Assembly (NCBI GenBank): GCA_020630435.1
Contig: JAHDBJ010000039.1
Span: 1-43,361, forward strand
DNA from: Saprospiraceae bacterium
Lineage (GTDB): Bacteria; Bacteroidota; Bacteroidia; Chitinophagales; Saprospiraceae
Direction of reading: 5' to 3'
DNA: 43,361 nt
Positions 32,661 through 40,837 of the stretch are shown here, piece by piece. Both the position numbers and the translations under genes were made by a program. Numbering within the stretch: the first letter of the stretch is position 1; every line of letters begins with the position of its first letter. The notes under the pieces were generated by a model. The model had not been told where the DNA came from, made no database searches, and saw only the letters and a list, made by a program, of their open reading frames with translations.

Positions 32661-33545
32661 CTAAAACTGCTTTCGAAACTCTAGTGGTGTTAGGTGAGTA
32701 TGCTTTTTAAAATATTTTACAAAGTTAGTCGTCTCTTCAAATCCTGTTTGATAGGCAATTTCTTTTATAGTGTAAGAGGTATTCATTAATCGGCGTTTCA
32801 TTTCAATAATCAAGAAATCATTGATGTGTTTTTTAGCAGAATGTCCTAGTATTTCTTGTGTGATGCGATTGAGTTTTTTGGTAGACATCAGCATCAAATC
32901 TGCATAAAACTTCACCTTTCGGTTTTCTAAAACGTGTGTGTTTAATAATTTTTGAAACTGTAAAAATTCTTGATGATGCTTAGAACGAGGCATCATTTTA
33001 TGGTTTTCTTTTCGAATTCGTTCGGCTCGACAAAGGAAGATTTTTAAGCTAGAATGCACGATTTCTTCTGTTAAAAAATCATTTTCACCATGAAATTCAT
33101 CATAAATAAAGGCTGCCAAATCTGAAAGAAATTGGAGTTGTTCTCCCTTTAAATAAATAACTGGTGGAAAAAGATGATAACTGTATAAACTTAGTTCTTG
33201 CATTAAGTTAGATCCCGTACTTCCCTTTTCTAAAAAGCCTTCAGTAAATAATAAAAATAGGGCTTCCCGATTGATATTTCGTTCAAATGCATGGACTTGT
33301 TCTTTAGAAATAAAGATAATGCTTCCTGTTTTGTATTGATATGTTTTAAAATCGATATAGTGTTCACCCTCTCCTTTTAAAATAAAAAGAATCGCAAAAA
33401 AGCGAATCCGATGTGGCCGAAAAGGGTTATGGTTGAGACTCTCATTCAGCAATATATCCTTGTTAGAGGAAATTTGAAAACCAAAGGTCTTCTGCTGAAC
33501 TGCTGTTAAATCAACTTCTGGTATTATATCTTTCTTTTTAGGCAT
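32661..33545 (-). CDS. AraC-family transcriptional regulator
   Basis: A 294-aa regulator with an N-terminal cupin-like sensing domain (about 25-165; FFAILFILKGEGEHYIDF, TGSIIFISKEQVHAFER) and a C-terminal double helix-turn-helix (about 200-294; YADLMLMSTKKLNRITQEIL, YTIKEIAYQTGFEETTNFVKYFKKHTHLTPLEFRK). I start at the ATG in MPKKKDIIPEVDL; the frame is open 17 codons upstream. It sits on the same strand as the suppressor-tRNA operon, 90 nt upstream of the tRNA. The gene ends in TAG followed by A; amber read-through would add 26 residues before a TAA. Confidence 0.9.
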   Translation of the reverse strand: MPKKKDIIPEVDLTAVQQKTFGFQISSNKDILLNESLNHNPFRPHRIRFFAILFILKGEGEHYIDFKTYQYKTGSIIFISKEQVHAFERNINREALFLLFTEGFLEKGSTGSNLMQELSLYSYHLFPPVIYLKGEQLQFLSDLAAFIYDEFHGENDFLTEEIVHSSLKIFLCRAERIRKENHKMMPRSKHHQEFLQFQKLLNTHVLENRKVKFYADLMLMSTKKLNRITQEILGHSAKKHINDFLIIEMKRRLMNTSYTIKEIAYQTGFEETTNFVKYFKKHTHLTPLEFRKQF

Positions 33546-33874
33546 TGTAGCGTTCTTATTAAGTTTTTCACTCCTCCAAACTTCACAAAATCCCATTCTA
33601 AAGTTAATATTTAAATATTTAACAAACTTGTTCCAGTCCCCTCAAGTAAAATTCTTTCAAAATTGCAAACAAAATACTATTAATCAAATATTTATACAAT
33701 TATAAAAACATAAAACATTCACGATTTTTAAAATATTTGTCTTTTTTTTTATAATAATTTCACAATAAATTTACTACGAATCTACAAATTTATTAGCTGA
33801 TAAAATTATGCTCTAAATATGTAAATAAAATTACCTAATCAAGTTTATTCAATTCAAATAAAATTCCCTTGCTT

Positions 33875-34648
33875 ATGAAACTAATGAATCAATTAATCCT
33901 TACCTTTTTTATCTTCTTACAAACCTTTAATATCTATGGACAAAATAATTTAAATGTATCTGCTTTTATAAACGGTGATTGTTATAATTTACAAGATCTT
34001 TCTTTTGGTTTTAACATTGAGGGTTCAACCTATTGTGATGAATATGTAATGGAGTTTGAACTACACAGCTCTATACCTTTGGATGATATAGCAGGTTTCT
34101 ATCCTAATGACAATGGAGACGGTTATGATGTAGAGATAATGAATATGGGTTCTAATTCATATCTCGCTTTATTCTTTCCTATTGGTGGTGGGACTACCGA
34201 TAGAATAGGTGAAGGTATCAAGTGTGACAACGTGATGCCTGATATGGAAGTATTGCTTGGAGGACTTCGATTAGGATCTTCTCTAAAAAATAAAAATTTT
34301 TCTATTGAAATAAACATCATCTCTCTAACTTTTGAGAATGATGATGCTTGGATCATCAATACTTACGATGGTAAATTCTTTTGTGAATATCTTCATTATG
34401 TAGAACCCCATAATGATTTAAGAATTATCAATACGACTAGCGTTTACCCTAATCCTGTGGAAGATATTTTAAATATTGATGCTAACAAAAATGAACGATT
34501 GAATATTATAAATAGTGTTGGTTCCAATATCTTATCTACAGATTTAAGGATAGGAAATAATGCCATCTCTACTCAAACATTACCCTCTGGTGTATATTTT
34601 TTAATGTTCAAAAATACTAGAAAGACCGTCAAATTAGTCAAACTCTAA
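33875..34648 (+). CDS. Secreted protein with type IX secretion sorting domain
   Basis: A 257-aa exported protein. Signal peptide about 1-23 (MKLMNQLILTFFIFLQTFNI), a middle domain I do not recognise (about 25-180, with several Cys and acidic Asn/Asp-rich stretches) and a C-terminal type A T9SS sorting domain (about 188-257; TSVYPNPVEDILNID, LPSGVYFLMF, KTVKLVKL). It should be carried across the outer membrane by the Por/T9SS machinery and attached or released. The ATG is preferred over an in-frame TTG two codons upstream. Its last 15 nt overlap the convergent 479-aa gene. Stop TAA. Confidence 0.85.
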   Translation: MKLMNQLILTFFIFLQTFNIYGQNNLNVSAFINGDCYNLQDLSFGFNIEGSTYCDEYVMEFELHSSIPLDDIAGFYPNDNGDGYDVEIMNMGSNSYLALFFPIGGGTTDRIGEGIKCDNVMPDMEVLLGGLRLGSSLKNKNFSIEINIISLTFENDDAWIINTYDGKFFCEYLHYVEPHNDLRIINTTSVYPNPVEDILNIDANKNERLNIINSVGSNILSTDLRIGNNAISTQTLPSGVYFLMFKNTRKTVKLVKL

Positions 34649-36073
34649 TGTTTTTTCCAATAGCCAAGTTCGAAAATAAATATTATCAACTTGGCTTAAT
34701 TTTTCTTTTAATTTTTTCCTTGATTCCTTTCTTGAAAAACGGTTTTTTTCCAATAATAGGACAAATCGTATGAAGTTAGAAATTCGGTTCTTCATCCGAT
34801 TAGACATTTCCTTATGTCTACTAATATAAGCACTAAAGGTATCTGTAAAATTATATAGAAGCTCGGAGTCTTTTTTTTCGTAAAAACATCTAATTGTTAG
34901 TGTTTTTATAATAATATCGTAATAATAATTTTTCTTATAAATGACATCTCTTAAATAAATTAAAGCCTCATCATAATTCCCTTTACTGCAGCTAAGATAT
35001 GCCAAAGAAACAAGGCAAATATTTTCTTTATGCATTGGTGCTAGATATGGACTTTGTTCTTCAATAAACTGCTTTACCCACTCAAACTTCTTCAATACAC
35101 AGGCTGCCTGAACGGTATTGTAAAAGGCAAAATGCATAATATATCCATTTTCGTAAAGGATCTTATTTTTAATTCCAAACTCATATACTTCGAAGTATTC
35201 CTCAACTAAATCTTCTATACCTTTTTCGTGTACAATTAATAGATATTGTAGTAGCAAGACAAAAGTATTGACCGCCTCATTTTTATCGAAGTTGGCTCTA
35301 TTTTGAAAGATTAGCTCTTTAACCTCTAGAAATGCTTTTTTATCAAAAGGAATCTCTAATGGCAAGTATTTTATAAAAAATAAGTAGATAACAAATAAAG
35401 GATAATTGCTAAATCCCTCGTTTGATTCCACTTCTTGAATGGCATTTTGTAGAAACAAAATTTCATCTTCACCTTGAACTACTATATCCTTTCTATTGAG
35501 TCTAATAAGCGCCTCCGTTAGTTTTGAGCTGATAATAAATAAATCTAGAAATTTATTTTTTTCACTAAGGGTCGTTTCCATTTTACCCGACATTTTCCAC
35601 AACTGAGGATGTCTATAGATTATCGAATACAACTGATATTGAAGAAGGAATTCAATGGGAGAAGTTTTAGATTCTTTTAAAAACCTTCTTTTTAAAGCAT
35701 TTGCTTTATTAAAAAAAAAATTATCTAACCCCCTACTTTTATAGGTTTTAAGTAACAAAAAATCTCTATCACTTTGTTCTGCTTCTACTGTTTTCCATAA
35801 AATAAATGATTCAACACACTTTGTTAAACAAGAGATAGGATATTTTAATCGTTTTAAGTTTTTTTCATCATACCCCCCATATATTATTTTAGCAATTCTC
35901 TCTTTCTTAATTTTAAACCCTTCAAGTTTTGGATAAATGCGTTTAAGCTCTATAAAAATTTTAATTGCATCTTTATCTTTATTATGGAAGGGGTTTTTTA
36001 TAAAATACTCTAGCTCCTTAAATTCTTTTTTATCAAGACTTTTTAGTAATTGTATTAGTTTACTCGATTCCAT
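34634..36073 (-). CDS. Helical protein of unknown function
   Basis: A 479-aa soluble protein, almost all predicted alpha helix with short irregular repeats, suggesting a TPR-like or HEAT-like solenoid. The N-terminal block (LIQLLKSLDKKEFKELEYFI, NPFHNKDKDAIKIFIELKRI) is a pattern seen in hypothetical proteins of Bacteroidota. No catalytic motif, signal peptide or membrane segment is visible. It is convergent with the T9SS cargo gene (15-nt overlap) and may not be related to it. Stop TAA. Confidence 0.6.
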   Translation of the reverse strand: MESSKLIQLLKSLDKKEFKELEYFIKNPFHNKDKDAIKIFIELKRIYPKLEGFKIKKERIAKIIYGGYDEKNLKRLKYPISCLTKCVESFILWKTVEAEQSDRDFLLLKTYKSRGLDNFFFNKANALKRRFLKESKTSPIEFLLQYQLYSIIYRHPQLWKMSGKMETTLSEKNKFLDLFIISSKLTEALIRLNRKDIVVQGEDEILFLQNAIQEVESNEGFSNYPLFVIYLFFIKYLPLEIPFDKKAFLEVKELIFQNRANFDKNEAVNTFVLLLQYLLIVHEKGIEDLVEEYFEVYEFGIKNKILYENGYIMHFAFYNTVQAACVLKKFEWVKQFIEEQSPYLAPMHKENICLVSLAYLSCSKGNYDEALIYLRDVIYKKNYYYDIIIKTLTIRCFYEKKDSELLYNFTDTFSAYISRHKEMSNRMKNRISNFIRFVLLLEKNRFSRKESRKKLKEKLSQVDNIYFRTWLLEKTLEFD

Positions 36074-36216
36074 AAAACATTAACTTGCTAGGTTTGTAGC
36101 ATAAAATTATAAAGAAACCGTAGTAATGCAAGAATTCTTTTGAGTGTCATTTAAATATTAACTAATATTTAGTTTTTTAAATTATTGCTTGTCTCTAATT
36201 CTACTTTTTTAATACT

Positions 36217-36250
36217 AAAAAAATAAGGCTGCCTCTTTCGAGACAGCCTC
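36217..36250 (-). terminator. Rho-independent terminator of the SprB-repeat gene
   Basis: On the minus strand AGGCTGTCTC and GAGGCAGCCT pair around a GAAA loop and are followed by TTATTTTTTT. It lies 28 nt after the stop of the 1400-aa gene. Confidence 0.85.
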
Positions 36251-36277
36251 TTCACTTCTAAAAAGAAGTTTCAAATC

Positions 36278-39200
36278 TTAGTTTGTCTTAATCAATTTCT
36301 CTGTATGTAGGATATCCTTACCATTGGTTATTTTTATCTGATAAATACCATTTCCTAAATCTTCATCTAATTCTAATTCAAGGAGCTGCTTTCCATTTGG
36401 TAGGGTTTGTTTTTTATTGTAAACTACCTGACCTAAAAGATTAAATACATCAATAGAAATATCACTATCTTCCTGCAGATTCAGTTCTACCGATACAATA
36501 TTCGTAAATGGATTTGGATAAACTTTTACGATATCTTTATCAAAGTCTACACCATCCGTAACGCTAGTATTTCTAGCCTCTGATCTTGTTCCTCTTGGGC
36601 TTGCCTCTTCAATTGCCTTCTTGATACACGTTTCCAGTTTCTTGTATGGCTCGCCTTTGCATTCTTTGTATCCAATCGTTGTATAGTGTACAAACTTTGC
36701 TCTTTTAGGTTGATAAGGACTTTTCACTAATAATTTAGCATCCTTTTTTAAAAGTCCTCTATCCACTTTTAGGATGAATATCTCTTCAGCAGTTAGTCCA
36801 CAATTTGATATATTAAAATTGCTTAAGTTTGCTCCATTTAAACCACATTGAAAGCATCCTGTAAAATAAGGTGTCTGACTACTTTCACAATAGAATGAAT
36901 AGGTACATAAACCTTGACTACAGTTTCCTTGCTCAGCACCACCAATAATTAAGGGACCAAATGTTATATTTTCACCTTCATAGACAGTTATTTGTCCATC
37001 TATATTAAAGATACAGGTTTGTGTTTGGGAACAATTAGACAATACTTGATCATAGCTTGCATCAAAAGGAGGAGTCGTCTCTTCAGGTTTTACATCATAA
37101 TCTCCATAATATGTATTTAGCAAGGTGAATCCATTTGGACAATATTCGTATAAGGTACAAGTGTTAAAGTTTACATCAATTACTGGTGTACTTTCAAGAT
37201 TAGACCCTTCTATTAAAGTACTTGGATCATTGGCACAAGCCAACCATGTAACTAAGCAGTTGGAAGGATCTTCAACAGATACTGGTGGTATATATTGAGC
37301 ATACTCTTCAATAATTATATTTGTATTATTGGCGCAAACAGAAGATAACCATGTACAATCTGTAGTATGCGGTACATTAATAGGAGGAAGGCCTTCGTCT
37401 GTGTATAAAATATCACCATTACAAACATATTGATTAACATCACATCCATTGCTATTCTGTGTAGTTGTTATTGTTACCATATATTCCTCTACTGTAACAC
37501 ATTTTGTTGTTACACATCCAAAAGCAGTCTTAACGGTAAGACAGTATTGTCCGCCTACTTCTAAATTATTAATACTTTTAGTATTAGCCGTAAAACCTCC
37601 TGGTCCTGTCCAAGCATACGTATAAGAGTCTGATGGCCCAGTAATATTTACTACCTCTACACTCCCTTTTGAGCCATGTAATCCTGTACATACTTTACTT
37701 GGTATAAAGTCTATTGAAGGAATATTAGACTCACAATCTACAATAAAAAAGGCAGCATCTCTTTCTGCACATCCTACTAATATATTTACACGGTATAATC
37801 CTGGTTTTAAATCTGTTATTGTCGGGGTTGTTGCTGTAAAACCATCAGGTCCTATCCAAGAGTACGTATAATCCAAGTAATCAATGGTAGGTGTAAGCAC
37901 AATAGAACCGTTATCTGTAACACCTGTATTAGAGTCTACATGAGTAACGACAGAGGTATACTCAATCTCCTCATCGTAACAATCATCCAATGTAAAAGAA
38001 ACCGTTCTACTTGAGCAATAATTCTTTACCGTAACGGTATATGTACCAGGTTTTAGGTTATTTATATTGGGTGTAAATGCTTCAAATCCATCTGGACCTG
38101 ACCATATGACTACGACTTCCTCTTCATAGAAAGATAGATTTATATACCCATCATCAGCTCCAATTGCAGATGGTGAAACAACCTGTGTACTACTAAAAGT
38201 AACTAGGGAATATTCACAACTGATTCCTGTATAGTCTGGCCTGGTCTGAAAACAACAACAAAGTGAAATTGTACGTGTCCGTTCTACTCCAGCAGCGTCT
38301 GTTACGACAACTGTATAATCTCCTGTATTACATAATTCACTTATATTTTGGCTCGTTGAAGTAAATCCATCCGGCCCTGTCCAAGCATAACTATAAGGAG
38401 CTTCTCCCCCTTGAGGTTCAATACTAATTGCTCCTGTACAACCATGATCTGGATCTTCTCCGCAGGTCGTAATTTTGTCCGCTACCTCAATTTGAAAATT
38501 GCTTACTCCTACATTGAAAATATCTCCTACTTGACATCCTGCACCATCTGTAATAATAAGCGTATGGAGACCAGATCCTATATTCTCAAGATCTTCGGTA
38601 TCTACATTATCTGCTGTTAACCAATCGAACGCAAATGGTGGTATACCTGAATGAATCGTAACATCTATCGAACCATTACTTTCTCCTGGATTGGGAGGGC
38701 TAACAATTGCACTAAACTCCGTCGCAGGCATTTCAAATATATATACGCATTGTTCATAAGTGCAGCCTAAGTTATTGGTTACAAACACACAGTATTCTCC
38801 AGATTCTAGTTCGTCTATACTTGTACCTGTTAAGCCGTTTGACCATTCATAGGTATACAAAGCGTTAGGTTCGACAATAGATATGCTTCCTTTTTGGTTA
38901 GAACAACTATATTGCACATCAAGCGGAACTTCTTCAAATACGTTCTGCCCTACGACAAAACATTCAGACTGTGTACAACCATTGGCATCTTTAACCTCTA
39001 CACAATATGTTCCTACTGAAAGATTTTGTATACTCTGGTCATCACTTCCATTATTCCACTCAAAACTATACGGTGGAAGTCCACCTGAAACGTTAACGGA
39101 TATTGTTCCATTGCCCATACCCACGCAACTCTCCGTAACTGCTCCTGTTATTGCAATTTCAACATCATTTGTAAGTTCAAAAACCGCATTTCTAATACAA

Positions 39201-40480
39201 CCTATAGCATCTGCAAAAACAACATTATAAGAACCCGCTTCTAAATTGTTTACACTAGAAGTTTCATCTCCTGTAGACCACAAATATTGATAAGGCGGTG
39301 TTCCTGTTGTTGGTATTATAGATAGGCTACCATTACTTACTCCATTACAACTGGGTTTAACAATATTCGTCTCATAAGTAAGTGGACAGAGCAAGATTGG
39401 ATCTTCAATCCCAATACAAATTTCTTCCTCACAGCAACCATCGCTTATCGTTACACAATATACCCCAGATGATAAACTAAAAAGGTCTTTTTGGTTCGAT
39501 CTAAATCGCTTCGGTCCTCTCCAACTGTAGGTCAATTTACTATTTTTATATTCCTCTTTCAGTTCAATTTTAACAGCCCCACCACTTGGATTTTTCTTTG
39601 TTGGCTGTTTAATGTGAAGTCTATCTTGGAAACCGCCACATGGAGACATAACTGAGTTTGTCTTTAACCTATACCCAAGCCTGTAATCAATCGGCAAATT
39701 AATGTAATCCTGTATAACTTCTCTTTCTATTAAACCATTACACGAAACCGTTTCCCTCACTTTTTGGTAATATCTATAAGTTACTTCATATTGAGGGATA
39801 TTACAATGTCCTTGTTGTATAGGATCTGGAGGAGGAACAGGGAAACCAATGGAAGTAGATATTTCACCACCGATCCCAACCTCTCCACTAATTTCGGCAG
39901 GCAATAGATCACCAGATGATATTCCTAAAGATATCGAACCACTAAGCGCAAGCGTTCCAGATATATGTGTTTCCACACAACATGCACTAATACCTCCTGA
40001 AGTAATATAATTTGATAACGGGCTACTCCCCCAAGAAGGAAATATATCTCGCCATCCTGAAACAAAATCTTCTTCCCCTAGCATAGGTTCTAAAAATTCT
40101 GTTGTCCCTAAGTCATTTTGAAATGTGATTGTGTGTTGTGCCTCTGCTATATTTCCATCTGCATCCCTTACTTCTACATAAAATATTCTAATATCACCTG
40201 TATTTCCCCAAAAGAAAATACTATGATTATAAAAATTATCTTCATTATATGCATCATATACTTGATAATCAAAATAAGCAAATTCTCCTCCTTCTTCATA
40301 AACCTCATAATCATAAGGTGGTGTACCTCCATTGACTTCGATATTAATATCTGCATAACAACCACTAGATACAAAATCCGTAGTATTATCCAAACTAACA
40401 GTCATCATTTGTGCTTCACATATATAGCCCAACAAGACAAAGGAAAAGACAAGACATAGATAATTTGTTATTTTTTTCAT
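36278..40480 (-). CDS. Large secreted SprB-repeat protein with T9SS sorting domain
   Basis: A 1400-aa surface protein. Signal peptide about 1-23 (MKKITNYLCLVFSFVLLGYI). Residues about 300-1000 hold roughly ten SprB-like / PKD-like repeats recognisable by GTPPYQYLWSTG and the GxYxVxVxDAxGC ending; some have the YAWTGPDGFTATT form. Residues about 1005-1215 form a different region of degenerate Cys-containing repeats. The C-terminus is a type A T9SS sorting signal (VKVYPNPFTNIVSVEL ... LEKLIKTN-type end). SprB itself is a gliding adhesin; here the role (adhesion, matrix, gliding) is unknown. A terminator follows the gene; stop TAA. Confidence 0.88.
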   Translation of the reverse strand: MKKITNYLCLVFSFVLLGYICEAQMMTVSLDNTTDFVSSGCYADINIEVNGGTPPYDYEVYEEGGEFAYFDYQVYDAYNEDNFYNHSIFFWGNTGDIRIFYVEVRDADGNIAEAQHTITFQNDLGTTEFLEPMLGEEDFVSGWRDIFPSWGSSPLSNYITSGGISACCVETHISGTLALSGSISLGISSGDLLPAEISGEVGIGGEISTSIGFPVPPPDPIQQGHCNIPQYEVTYRYYQKVRETVSCNGLIEREVIQDYINLPIDYRLGYRLKTNSVMSPCGGFQDRLHIKQPTKKNPSGGAVKIELKEEYKNSKLTYSWRGPKRFRSNQKDLFSLSSGVYCVTISDGCCEEEICIGIEDPILLCPLTYETNIVKPSCNGVSNGSLSIIPTTGTPPYQYLWSTGDETSSVNNLEAGSYNVVFADAIGCIRNAVFELTNDVEIAITGAVTESCVGMGNGTISVNVSGGLPPYSFEWNNGSDDQSIQNLSVGTYCVEVKDANGCTQSECFVVGQNVFEEVPLDVQYSCSNQKGSISIVEPNALYTYEWSNGLTGTSIDELESGEYCVFVTNNLGCTYEQCVYIFEMPATEFSAIVSPPNPGESNGSIDVTIHSGIPPFAFDWLTADNVDTEDLENIGSGLHTLIITDGAGCQVGDIFNVGVSNFQIEVADKITTCGEDPDHGCTGAISIEPQGGEAPYSYAWTGPDGFTSTSQNISELCNTGDYTVVVTDAAGVERTRTISLCCCFQTRPDYTGISCEYSLVTFSSTQVVSPSAIGADDGYINLSFYEEEVVVIWSGPDGFEAFTPNINNLKPGTYTVTVKNYCSSRTVSFTLDDCYDEEIEYTSVVTHVDSNTGVTDNGSIVLTPTIDYLDYTYSWIGPDGFTATTPTITDLKPGLYRVNILVGCAERDAAFFIVDCESNIPSIDFIPSKVCTGLHGSKGSVEVVNITGPSDSYTYAWTGPGGFTANTKSINNLEVGGQYCLTVKTAFGCVTTKCVTVEEYMVTITTTQNSNGCDVNQYVCNGDILYTDEGLPPINVPHTTDCTWLSSVCANNTNIIIEEYAQYIPPVSVEDPSNCLVTWLACANDPSTLIEGSNLESTPVIDVNFNTCTLYEYCPNGFTLLNTYYGDYDVKPEETTPPFDASYDQVLSNCSQTQTCIFNIDGQITVYEGENITFGPLIIGGAEQGNCSQGLCTYSFYCESSQTPYFTGCFQCGLNGANLSNFNISNCGLTAEEIFILKVDRGLLKKDAKLLVKSPYQPKRAKFVHYTTIGYKECKGEPYKKLETCIKKAIEEASPRGTRSEARNTSVTDGVDFDKDIVKVYPNPFTNIVSVELNLQEDSDISIDVFNLLGQVVYNKKQTLPNGKQLLELELDEDLGNGIYQIKITNGKDILHTEKLIKTN

Positions 40481-40773
40481 TTTTCTTTTTTTTGTTTAAG
40501 AATAAGGTTACTTCGGGTCATGACACCTATAAAAAATTTGTACAGTATTCTCTTTTGAATGTATCTCAAATATCTTTCTTATCCTTTTAAAAAAAAGAGA
40601 GGTTTTTTCTTATAATCATCAATAATTTAATAATAAAAAAATGTATAAATTTTTGATTTTAAAAACTATAAATATTATATAATTTAAATTTACTCTATAA
40701 AAATTGATATATTTTAGCCTTTATTGAATACAAATTAATTTTACTTTCAAGTAGTATTTCTAGGGTAAAGGCA
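40481..40773. other. AT-rich promoter region of the SprB-repeat gene
   Basis: About 290 nt of very AT-rich sequence upstream of the 1400-aa gene and downstream of the receptor terminator. I see no ORF or RNA gene and no convincing -33/-7 pair. Confidence 0.4.
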
Positions 40774-40813
40774 AAGAAAAAGCCCTTTTAAGCAGGATAC
40801 TTTAAAAGGGCTT
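40774..40813 (-). terminator. Rho-independent terminator of the outer-membrane receptor gene
   Basis: On the minus strand AAGCCCTTTTAAA pairs with TTAAAAGGGCTT around a loop of about 9 nt and is followed by a T-rich tail. It is 25 nt after the receptor stop. Confidence 0.85.
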
Positions 40814-40837
40814 CTCATTATAAAAAATTAGATTCTA

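Noticed and set aside
36278-40480. DNA-level repeats of the SprB region as a tandem repeat array
   Set aside because: The units are diverged at nucleotide level and are only recognisable as protein domains.
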